A DNA stretch of 20,221 nucleotides, from the NCBI GenBank assembly GCA_900404475.1, contig OUQQ01000503.1:1-20221 (forward strand), read 5' to 3'. The notes below the pieces were generated by a model, which saw only the letters and a program-made list of their open reading frames with translations, was not told the origin of the DNA and searched no databases. The stretch is from Spongospora subterranea. Lineage: Eukaryota > Endomyxa > Phytomyxea > Plasmodiophorida > Plasmodiophoridae. Position numbers and translations under genes: made by a program. Positions 1 through 8,840 of this stretch are shown here, one piece after another (the stretch's first letter is position 1; each line of letters starts with the position of its first letter).

Positions 1-343
1 CCAGACTCCAGCGGGTTCCCTAAAATCTGTTCATTACGCTTTGTGCGGGTTGATCGCTTCTTTTTAGTGTGGACATCTTTTCATGTGTTTTGGATTCGAC
101 GTTTTCGTTACCGATGAAACCTACTCCTGCATCCTCGGTATTGGCGACGCAGCTGCTCAGTTCCCGATTCTGACACTGTGCCATTTACAGTGGCAATGCC
201 AATATTGGAAAGCTTGGTGCGGAAGCGAAAGTAATTTTCGACTGTTCAGGCCTCCATGGCCGATCTAGGCGAAACGCTGGAAAGAAGCGATCAACCCGCA
301 CAAAGCGTAATGAACAGATTTTAGGGAACCCGCTGGAGTCTGG
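1..343. repeat. Fold-back element with 61-bp perfect inverted arms
   Basis: Bases 1-61 are the exact reverse complement of bases 283-343 and enclose about 220 bp of unrelated sequence. The left arm begins at the window edge, so the element may extend further left. The loop has no convincing gene; its short open frames are not supported by any motif. A perfect 61-bp match means the structure formed recently or is kept identical, as in fold-back or hairpin-type mobile elements. I see no transposase. Confidence 0.85.
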
Positions 344-1366
344 GAAAATGGCGGCATCGACAAGATAAAATTTGCGACAGAGCTGCTGAACCGCGTTCGC
401 GAGCAAGTTAAGATTGTTGTCAAGGGAAGAGGCAGCGCTAGAAGACTCCGAGAGGATAGATCAACTGGGGGTAATGGTTAGATCACACGACACCATGGCA
501 CTGGCTAAGCGTTTAAGCAACTGTGGCTAGAAAACAATCGCAGATTCGCTGCCTCGAGTCTGTTTCCAACAAAAACGACAGGAATGTCAATGAACGAACA
601 GATTTCGCATTAGTCGAGCAGCGCGAACCTGGCATTTGCTGAAAGAGACGAATCCGTCCAAAATGAATACTGGCGGTACAAATGGCATGATGCGAAGAAC
701 ATCAGCAGATGTTCTTCTCTCAACCAAGATTCCCATTTGACTCATGATTATTTAGTGGTATCACTTAGTGATTTTTCAAAAATCCATATGTGAATAGATT
801 GTACACCTAGATCTTATCTGTGGAAACGTGCTCTATGTCTTTCAAATCACTTCAATGCATTCCTGGAATGTAAATCGATTGTGAATGGAGTTGAATTGGC
901 GCGAACATTTTTACTTAAAAGCCATCTGGGTCTTTCCCACTCCAGATCATCCTTCCAAAAAATGAAAGGCTGCTTCTCAGGTTCTGACATAGTGTCTACC
1001 TGTCGAACTACTTGCATAACTCGAGTGACGGGTTCTCAATACAAATCCGAGTACCTACTGACACGTTTTGCCGCAATTTTGTAATTCTGAATTGGTGGAC
1101 AGCGAGAAGGAGCAATTTACTGTTTCCATAGATTTTGAACCTAAACAATGTTCTGGTCAGAAAAACATTGATCAAAGTAGCGCACATAAATTCTCGTGCG
1201 GAACATTATAAAGCAACTTGGAGAATTAAAGATGGATGGAACCAATTGAACGACCCATCAGAAATGAAAAACCGATTTCAAATATTATCACTTTCATCAA
1301 TCAACTTATCAGACAATTTTTGAAACGGTCTATCATCAAACCCATTAATTAAACGAAAAGGTGAAT
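344..1366. other. Stretch without a supportable gene
   Basis: Only short, interrupted open frames occur here. A 9-bp perfect stem with a 4-base loop lies at 695-716. The 15-mer accaattgaacgacc at 1240-1254 recurs at two other places in the window. The plus-strand frame around 430-530 reads like decayed coding sequence but contains stops and has no recognisable motif. Confidence 0.5.
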
Positions 1367-1525
1367 TCAATGGTTTGTGCGAATCCTATATATCGGAGGA
1401 AACGTACCTGCGGCAGGGCGAGAGGCCAGGTTGACGCGCTGGGCAGCGTCACGAGCAGCAACAGCTTCATCACGGTTTTCGGGCAGATTCGTCAACTCTG
1501 CTCTGCTCGCTCGTTGTTGGTGCAT
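1367..1525 (-). pseudogene. Possible 52-codon coding relic, GC-rich
   Basis: The minus strand has an open frame from an ATG at 1525 to a stop at 1367. The product would be rich in Ala, Arg, Glu and Gln, with stretches such as AELTNLPENRDEAVAARDAA that suit a helical or coiled-coil segment. The surrounding 1400-1600 is visibly more GC-rich than its flanks, which suggests imported or formerly coding DNA. Nothing identifies the family. It could be a scrap of a retroelement gag region, but this is a guess. Confidence 0.25.
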
Positions 1526-1674
1526 CGCGAGTTCTCCCCCGTCAGAGAGGGATCGTTGGATGGCGAACTATGGGACAACGAGGACACCTTAGCGTCGGCA
1601 TCGCGTTTTTTGTACAGATCCTCCAAAGACGTCAACGCGTGTGCAATAACGTGTCATGCGTCTCGCTTGACCTT

Positions 1675-1718
1675 TTGCGTAACGTGTCACGTCACACGAC
1701 TCGTGACACGTTACGCAA
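1675..1718. repeat. 17-bp perfect hairpin
   Basis: The stem ttgcgtaacgtgtcacg (1675-1691) pairs perfectly with 1702-1718 across a 10-base loop. A related word (aacgtgtca) also occurs just upstream near 1648-1656, so the motif is present three times within 75 bp. It could be a transposon end, a protein-binding palindrome or a transcript hairpin; the sequence does not decide. Confidence 0.8.
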
Positions 1719-1744
1719 CAGTGCCGCTCAGAAGCATCAAAAAA

Positions 1745-2240
1745 TGAAGGTGCTCCCAGCGAAACAATTTTGAATGAGCAATTTGCCCATTTCTTATCCC
1801 TGCGGCTGGATGGGACATTTTTATATGATGCTCGCAAGCTTAAGCCTACTTTGATTTGGTCGCAAGTGGATGATAGTGACATGATTGACCTGGCTAAGAT
1901 GTTGGTCCAGATTATCGGGTTCGTAGCAACCAAGGGATTCGGCTGAGAACTGAGAGGTGTCAGAGACAAGTTGCTGTTGCCTTTAACTCCTCGCAAGAAA
2001 CGAAGGGTCGATCCTTTCGTGACTTACTTTGCAGATTTAGGCTCACCATTGCGGACAAACAAATCGACGGCGATTTTTTTTAACTCAGATCAAATCATTT
2101 GAAAAAAAAGGAAGATCGCACCTGATTTTTAAGTTTATTAAAAGTTGCTGTAAAACAGACTATTTGGGACTAGAGAGGCAACGAGAACGAGAAGGTGAAA
2201 AACAGGAGGGATGGTACACACCATTTAACAGTCCATGATT
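1745..2240 (+). repeat. Dispersed element, copy A
   Basis: Bases 1745-2080 match 3070-3710 read in reverse (copy B) and much of 3711-3990 (copy C). The shared core contains tatgatgctcgcaag and a stretch that can be read as LIWSQVDDSDM. The part from about 2140 to 2230 matches 4290-4376 in reverse, so A and the minus-strand remnant at 4290-4456 are two versions of one element, the latter internally deleted. Frames are broken by stops and indels. The family is not recognised. Confidence 0.7.
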
Positions 2241-2526
2241 GAATAACGAGTCGCAACAAGTTGAGATTGCGGGTCAAGGATCAGTATATAAGTCTCAAAG
2301 CGCTCGCTTTGTATCGCGAAGAAAATCCAAGATCGACAAGTTGAAGACCATGCTGGTGACACTGACGACAGCGATGAATAAGGTGTATCCCCGCTTTAAA
2401 GACCGCTAGTGCTTCAAACTGTCAATCTTGATTTTCTTCGCGATAGAAAGCGAGCGCTTTGAGACTTATGTACTGATCAATAACCCGTAATCCCAACTTG
2501 TTGCAACTCGGTACTCAATCATGGAC
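2231..2526. mobile_element. MITE-like palindromic element
   Basis: Bases 2231-2346 are nearly the perfect reverse complement of 2412-2526, leaving a loop of about 65 bases. The arms contain the word ctcaaagcgctcgcttt and end in gtccatgattga. The size (about 296 bp), long terminal inverted arms and absence of a gene fit a miniature inverted-repeat or fold-back element. No convincing target-site duplication was seen, so the exact ends are uncertain. Confidence 0.75.
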
Positions 2527-3069
2527 TCGCCTTTGCACAGAGTCATACTTGCACTTGCGGTCGCCGCTGATAGTCGACACACAACTTGCGCATTTGACAG
2601 CGTTGACTTGTAATAAAGCAGACAACTCTGCAAGATGGGGTGGACGCAGTAAATAACACCAGACCTTTTGGCAATGGATGCGAAACCTCAGTCCTTTACG
2701 TTGGGTACATATTGGCCACCGACTTCCAGTTTATACTTGACCGTCAAACTCTTACGTTTGGCCTCGCATTCCTGTCCCGCCATTGTGTTGTGATTTTGAG
2801 CGTGCTGGTATTGGATTGTGATAGCGTCAGTATGCAGAATGATTGGTATTTGATCATCAGGATTTGCCCCTATGGCTACGCAGTACGCTAGTTCGCAACA
2901 AACCCAAGGAATAGTGCGGGTTGTACTGTACACGCAACTTCCCAATTCTGCAGATTTTGAGTAAACCCGGCCTACGAACCGAATAGTGGCACACTTGACG
3001 GAATGGGAGAGGTGAGCATCCTCAGGCTCACTATTCGGGTGAAGACTGTAGTATTGCAGTTTACAGTAT
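2527..3069. other. Repeat-associated stretch, no clear gene
   Basis: The minus strand is open from 3200 to 2688 (170 codons), and its start overlaps copy B of the dispersed element, so it may be an outer part of that element. I see no known motif. The frame in the copy-B part differs from the one that is open in the neighbouring part of B, so this is at best a decayed element protein. Confidence 0.4.
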
Positions 3070-3630
3070 TTTTCGTATCTCAAAATGTATTCTGAAACGA
3101 TTTTCATTCGATTGACGTGTTTTCTGGTCAAAATCAGACAACCGCTCATCCAAAATAATTTCCTCGAAATCATCGTCACATTCTGGCAATACTGATCCAA
3201 ATAGCAGTGGAATCCTCCACCATACGGAATTCGGCTTCTTCGCGCAGGTCATCCGTTTTATCTCTTGTGGTGGGAAGTCCTCATTGTTTGTCCCCAAAGG
3301 TGAGCTTTATATTTGCTTTGTAAGTCACGAAAGGATCGGCCCTTCGTTTTCCAACGACTTTTTCTAATTGCGAGGAGTTGACGGCAACAGCAACTTGTCT
3401 CTGACAACTCTTAGTTCCCAGCCGAATCCGAACGTCTCTGACAATTCTCAGTTCCCAGCCGAATCCGTTGTTTGCTACGAACCCGATGATTTGTCTCATG
3501 GTTCCGTTCGCCGCCAACAGCCCCTGACGGATTGCTGTGAATCTGGATCAAAATTTTATCGAGGTTAATCATGTCACTATCATCCACTTGCTACCAAATT
3601 GAAGTAGGCTTACGCTTGCGAGCATCATAT
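3070..3630 (-). repeat. Dispersed element, copy B (inverted arm)
   Basis: Read on the minus strand this matches copy C (3711-4200) over almost its whole length, so B and C form a large head-to-head inverted repeat with an 80-bp spacer. Remnant frames can be followed through stretches such as NNEDFPPQE and, in B, GWELRIVRD. B also holds an internal tandem pair of 34-bp units at 3397-3430 and 3434-3467, present once in A and C. No catalytic motif of a transposase or reverse transcriptase is visible. Confidence 0.75.
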
Positions 3631-3710
3631 CATAATGTCCCATTCAGCCGCAGGGATAAGAAATGGGCAAATTGTTTCATTTGAAATTGATTCGCTGGGA
3701 GCACCTTTTA

Positions 3711-4200
3711 TATGATGCTCGCAAGCTTAGGCCTACTTTAATTTGGTCGCAAGTGGATGATAGTGACATGATTAACCTCGCTAAGATTTTGGTCCAGATT
3801 CACAGCAATCCGTCAATAAGACAACGAAACGGTTTCGTAGCAAACAAGGGATTCGGCTGAGAACTGAGAGTTGTCAGAGACAAGTTGCTGTTGCCTTCAA
3901 CTTCTCGCAATTAGAAAAAGTCGTTGGAAAACGAAGGTCGATCCTTTCGTAGGCTCACCATTGCGGACAAACAATGAGGACTTCCCACCACAAGAGAGTG
4001 AAACGGATGACCTGCACGAAAAAGCCAAATTATTCCCTATTATTCCGTATGGTGGACGATTCCACTGCTATTTTGGATCAGTTTATGCCAGAATGTGACG
4101 AAGATCTTGAATAAATCATTTTGGAAGAGTGGGTTCTCTTTTTTGACCACCCAAACACGTCTAACGAATAAAAAACGTCCTAAAATACGGTTTTATTTCG
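3711..4200 (+). repeat. Dispersed element, copy C (inverted arm)
   Basis: This is the plus-strand partner of copy B and a direct-repeat relative of copy A. The bases before it (about 3637-3710) correspond to the leader of copies A and B, but in the opposite orientation, so the central junction is rearranged. Stops and small indels interrupt every frame. Confidence 0.75.
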
Positions 4201-4289
4201 AAACAATGGCATTCTGTTCTCAATAAGCTTGATATCATTCGCACAACCATGGGAAACAGTTAAATTCCACACAATGTGAATAAAAATCC

Positions 4290-4456
4290 TGATCACTGTA
4301 AAATGGTGTGCATCATCCCTCCAGTTTCTCGTTGCCTCTCTAGTCCCAGGTAGTCTGTTTTTCAGCAACTTTTCAAAAACCCAAAAAAACGTAGGCTTAA
4401 GCTTCCGAGCATCATATAAAAAGGTGCTCCCAGCGAATCAATTTTGAATGAGCAAT
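4290..4456 (-). repeat. Dispersed element, copy D (internally deleted)
   Basis: Bases 4391-4456, read in reverse, match the leader and start of copies A and C. Bases 4290-4376, read in reverse, match 2140-2230 next to copy A. The two parts lie side by side, so this looks like the element with its middle removed. Confidence 0.65.
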
Positions 4457-4999
4457 TGGACAATAGTATCAGGATCGGGAAGTGATGACCACTCTTAGTC
4501 CTAATCGTCTAATGCATATAATCTCAGGATAAATTCAATGACAATTACTTGTTGATTCCCTGTCATCGGAATAATTAAACAATCAGAAGACATTGAATCG
4601 GCGAAGGTTTTGTTCATCTCTTTAATGATGGCCACTGATCTCAACATGTAAGTTGCCGTTTCTGATTACCGAAATCTGAATATTTGAGAACCAATTGAAC
4701 GACCAACGAGAGCTTCGCTGTGATTGCAGAGTGGAAACGTTTCTGGTATGGTCCAATATGAACAAGCTGGTGAACCAGGCAAGAATCAGGTTCACAAAAT
4801 CTCTTTCCATCTACGTCATCTGATGAACATGAATCGGTTTATCCTTCAGGTCCACTGTTCCAATTGAGAAGTTTACTCAGTGTTATCGGTAATTCGTAAT
4901 TATTCTAATCAGGTGTTCCCTCATATTTTCATCTCAGTATCCACCACACAGCGAGTCGGTTCCCGGACAAGTTCCCTCAACCAGTACACAGCACCACAT
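4457..4999. other. Stretch without a supportable gene
   Basis: No frame here has coding features that I trust. The 15-mer accaattgaacgacc lies at 4690-4704. The sequence leads into the 5' flank of the first micro-exon gene. Confidence 0.5.
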
Positions 5000-5143
5000 A
5001 ACCGTCCATGTCGTTACAGTGCTCGGCAAAACCACTGGAAGTCCACGTGGTCATGCAGGCCCACATGTAACGTGACACATGATGACGTAAGCACTTTCAT
5101 CACTTTTTCCATATTCTGATTGATTCCGTTTCGATCAACATCA
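5000..5143 (+). promoter_or_regulatory. 5' flank of micro-exon gene 1
   Basis: A block beginning aaccgtcc at 5000 is shared with the flank of gene 2 (8745-8764), which is the main reason to think it matters. A CACGTG box lies at 5044-5049 and a TGACGTAA (CRE/ATF-like) site at 5083-5090. These two words are known eukaryotic factor sites, but they are not obviously kept in gene 2. No clear TATA box was seen. Confidence 0.3.
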
Positions 5144-6869
5144 ATGAAATCTTCGACTATGATGATTTTTGCCGCCATGGCGTTATTTGCTCTATCATCC
5201 TCAGGAAAGGTAATTAATTGACTGCTTATGCCAATCACATTTTTTTGAAATCTCACCATACTCAAAATCTCAGCTTCATGAGACGGGTTCTTCGACGAGT
5301 CCAACTGTAAGTTTCACAATCGTCCACAAACGGGGGTTCGTTCACTTGACCATCGACGTCAGGAACCGAACCTGACCGAGTTCCAGAACGTCAATCATCA
5401 ACTGTCTAATGAACTTGAACACGACGAAACCGTATCTGCCATTGGAGACACAACAAAGGTCAATTCAGCCATAGTAGTGAGGATCAAGTTGACATTCCCC
5501 CATTAGGATCTGGAACCGAATGAGAATGGTTTCCCCCAGACTATGAAACCATCTCTCTCCCAGATAATGTTTGGACTATCTTATGCCGATATTTATGTAA
5601 GACTTTTTGTATCGCTATGACTATCTGTGTTCACCTGACAAATGTGAAACAGGACTGCATAAAATCTTTACCACAAGTGGGAGATGAGCTAAAATTAGAT
5701 CAGGTATAGGGGAAACACGTCCCATTGGGTTCAATCATGACTAATGTATTCAGTGGGCAAACCGCATGTTATTATGTCTGAGTAAACCCTATGGGAATTT
5801 GAATATATCGAAGGTCAGTTTTAGCCAACAGAGTAGAGTGCGAATTTTCGTTCTTTGACCATTCAAATTAGGATCGCGAGCCGAACGGGACGTGGTTCTC
5901 CCAGTTCATGGTTGGACTATTTATCGCTATGAATTACATGCATCTGACAATTGTGAACTGACGCAGAACTGGATTACCTTTGTCAAAAGGGTCGACTATG
6001 GTATAATCCCAGAGGTATATTCTTGAAGAGACCGTCCAATTGGGTTTGGTCCTTTTGATCAACACAATAATATTCTGTTTGTTGCCAACCGCAATTTTCT
6101 ATGGTTGATTGTACAGAGTGTTAAGTCTAGTCATTTGACCGTCTCCTTTAGGATCTGGAACCGAATAAGCATGGTGTCTCCAAGATTACGGTTGGACCGT
6201 CTTTGGTCGAGATTTTGGTTGGAATGTTAATCGCCATCCATTCCGTTCAACTGACAACTGTGAACTGATACAGAATGCAATTAAATATTTTGCAAACCCC
6301 AAAGATGAGAGAAAAGTAGAGAAAAATAATCTAAGCCCAGAGGTACTTGTTTGAACAACCTTCCAATTGGATTCATCATGTTAATTATCACGATCATATT
6401 TAGTTTGTCGAACCGATGCTTCACTATGTTTAAGTGACCCCTTTGAGGATCTTGAAATATTCGGTTTCAGCGAGTGTGAAGTTTATTTATTTGTCCATCT
6501 CCTAGGAAGAGAAAATGATGTCAAATTGGTCACCCATTACTCACGTTGCATTTTACATCCTTCTTGCTGGCGACAGTAACCTGATGCAGGAGTTCCTATC
6601 AAGTGTTGGGGCGGACCCTGCTAATCAGAATGAATTTCTGGATGAGGTCCACGAGGTATATTTTCAAAAAGACGTATAATTGGGGTTTGTTTATTTCCTT
6701 CCTCTCTATAAAATTTAGTTGAGGTGCAACATTTTTGATGATCACCGTAAACCCTTTGAAAGTCTGAAGATTCTCAATGTCAGATCACCATCAAAACAGA
6801 ATGATGGATGATTTGTTTTGATTCTTTTCTCAGGCACAGGCAAACGAACACCAAATCTCAACTACGTAG
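5144..6869 (+). CDS. Micro-exon gene 1: secreted protein, 12 exons, about 267 aa
   Basis: Function is unknown and no family is recognised. Exons by comparison with the downstream copy: 5144-5209, 5274-5306, 5363-5458, 5507-5596, 5653-5703, 5872-5910, 5967-6014, 6152-6217, 6274-6342, 6506-6655, 6719-6778, 6834-6869. Every exon length is a multiple of three and all introns are phase 0. Exon 1 encodes a signal peptide (hydrophobic core with MALFALSSS), so the product should enter the secretory pathway. Exons 4-5, 6-7 and 8-9 are three versions of one unit whose first exon starts with DLEPNENG-like residues. Exon 10 (50 codons) is the best conserved and looks helical (FYILLAGDSNLMQEF). Exon 3 (32 codons) has no counterpart in gene 2. 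The stop TAG arises from a one-base deletion relative to gene 2 and shortens the tail by about seven residues. An AATAAA lies at 7025-7030. Confidence 0.7.
5507..6342 (+). repeat. Three internal exon-intron-exon repeat units in gene 1
   Basis: Units at 5507-5703, 5872-6014 and 6152-6342 each consist of a DLEPNENG-type exon, a 56-nt intron and a second short exon. The longer introns between them (168 and 137 nt) are also related to each other, sharing words such as gggcaaaccg-like and gagtagagtg-like blocks and an attag or tttag acceptor. The unit therefore expanded as genomic DNA, introns included. The second unit has lost about half of its first exon. Confidence 0.7.
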
Positions 6870-7555
6870 ATCGGTCCTCGGTAATCATCGTTAACACCAT
6901 TTGTCCTAGTTATCTGATAATTATAGTCTCAGGAGGAATACAATGGGAACCAAGGCCATACCATTCCATAAAAAGAGTGATGGTTTTTTTTTTTTGTTAT
7001 CGTTCCCTCATCAGGGAAAATATCAATAAAATTACTTGTATATGATACACCAATTGAACGACCACCCCAATTTTGACCCGCCAAAGTTTTCCTGACGTCG
7101 TCAAAGTTGGTAAACTATCCCAAAATGCGATTATTTATTGATATTCACTCACACCTCGGGCGTCACTGATTCAATGGGCGGACGAGCTCTCGCAATTTGA
7201 GTGTCCCACTATTCCCTCAGATTTTTTTTGTTAACTGACAGGTCCGCTCTGGACATCTTTCTAGAATGTTATCATCATCGGTCCAGATGCAGGGTATCTT
7301 GGACTCCCTCCCGGTATCGCTGGGCACATATCAACTAAAACCCAGAATCGGCGACCGACCGTAATTGTCGACTTGATCCGTCTTGAAATTGTTTCTTGTC
7401 ATCATTAATCGACTGACAGTTCAGCCATCTGACAGAGCTATTGATGTCATCTTCTGATAGCCGATTGATAATCAAGACGAGAAAGGCAGAAACAATTCCA
7501 CTTAATGAGAATATCTGTCCTCGGTTTTGATCCATTGGTTCTATTCGTCAATGAA
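6870..7555. other. 3' flank of gene 1 with an extra 600-bp segment
   Basis: Up to about 6950 the sequence still follows the last intron and exon of gene 2. Similarity to the gene 2 flank resumes near 7556 (both sides carry a ggaggaat/ggaggaaat word), so about 600 bp appear to be inserted here or lost from the other copy. The segment has a 12-base T run at 6984-6995, an AATAAA at 7025-7030 and the 15-mer accaattgaacgacc at 7049-7063. No gene is supported in it. Confidence 0.45.
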
Positions 7556-7920
7556 GGAGGAAATAAAGGCCACCAGATTATTCGAATAGATTATCCCTGT
7601 TTCGGATGTTTGCCAAATCTTCTTAAGTTTAGGTTCAAGATAAATTACCAAATGATTCTTCACATACATGGTGTCCCTATCGTGCCTTGACCTTTCGTAA
7701 TCGTCATGTTGGTAGACCTTGTTCGCCATCCAGCGATCGGTTCCAGAAGTGGCAGAACGAGTCTGACCCCTCGAATAGATCGCAGGTTGAGATGAACAAT
7801 TACTGTCATGATATCAAGTCTACTCGCATCCCGCCAGAACCGTAAATCTCCTGTCCAAGGCAGCAGCAATGGCGAAGACCCTAAACAGGCTTGTTCAACT
7901 CCAAACAATCAGAGCCAACG
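7556..7920. repeat. Duplicated 3' flank, copy 1
   Basis: This stretch aligns with 10206-10575 downstream of gene 2, sharing words such as ctactcgcatcc and cagcagcaatgg and a ccaaacaatcag word near the end. It shows that the tandem duplication of the micro-exon gene included its 3' flank. Divergence is high and no shared open frame is kept, so it is probably non-coding. Confidence 0.7.
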
Positions 7921-8667
7921 GGTTTCTTTGGATGAGTAATTCCTTTATAAAGTTATTGATTCTTGCTTGCTACAGAGGTCAAATACAGTATTGAGAAGCT
8001 TTGGAGCTAGTAGTCGTCAAGGGCCAATCAGAACATTGCCATCAAAGAGCTTTGCTACATGGTGATGGAGATCACCATCGCCAACCCTCAATGCAAATGA
8101 TCTCGAAGAGAATTACGACAACGTAAAACAGATGTCTCATTATGTCAAGACTCACAAGGTTCGAGAACGGCGCCATTACGCAATCAACGGACACGACAAA
8201 AGTCACCAGTGCAAATGAAAAATGTTGTCCAAGATATTCGCCCAAAATCGGCTATGTTATGTAAAACAAAGGTTCATGGGTTCTTAATGGAAGAGCATTT
8301 ACAAAACGTCGACATATTTGAAGCGGATATCAACATAATCCTACGAAGATTGGCCCAATTTTAGGCACAATACGTACAAAGGTAAGTTGTTTTGATTGTG
8401 TTGAGAGCGCGATACTAGAATAGTGCCACCTCGAATAGGAATATTCAATGTTCAACATTTGTCTTGCACTCCCAACCCAATGCAAATGCATGAAACTCGC
8501 AGCGATATGTCATCATCGCAAGCTATTTGCAAACGTTTACCTAAATTCCGACAGTATTGTCAACCGTAGTAACTTACACCTTTTTCTGTCGACACCCAGG
8601 GGGGAGCGCCTTGGAGCGCCCAGCTTGTCCGCATCCGGACAAAAGTTGTCAAGACGAGGTCCGAAAA
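7921..8667. other. Intergenic stretch, possible coding relic at 8020-8225
   Basis: Plus-strand frames near 8020-8225 give peptide-like stretches (NIAIKELCYMVMEI, then in another frame LEENYDNVKQMSHYVKTHK). They look like the remains of a protein broken by a frameshift, but I cannot name it. The open frame from 8448 runs in frame into exon 1 of gene 2. Gene 1 has no matching extension, so I treat it as leader rather than protein. Confidence 0.35.
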
Positions 8668-8722
8668 TGGACATGAGTGGACACTGGACACTGGACACGT
8701 CAACAGTGGACACATCAACACA
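8668..8722. repeat. Short tandem TGGACA(C) repeat
   Basis: The word tggaca occurs at 8668, 8678, 8685, 8692 and 8707, in part with a strict 7-base spacing (tggacac). It lies in the 5' flank of gene 2 and is absent from that of gene 1. It is probably a simple-repeat expansion; a binding-site cluster is possible. Confidence 0.7.
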
Positions 8723-8840
8723 GTCAATCCGAGTTGCTAAACCTAACCGTCCCTGGCGTTACAGCAACCGGCACGGCATTTGTCATGCGCTGTTCATCAT
8801 TATCATAACTTTTGTTGTAGATTCCATTCGATCACCATCG

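Noticed and set aside
2688..3200. 170-codon minus-strand gene
   Set aside because: It begins inside the dispersed element in a frame that is not kept between the copies, and it has no recognisable motif.
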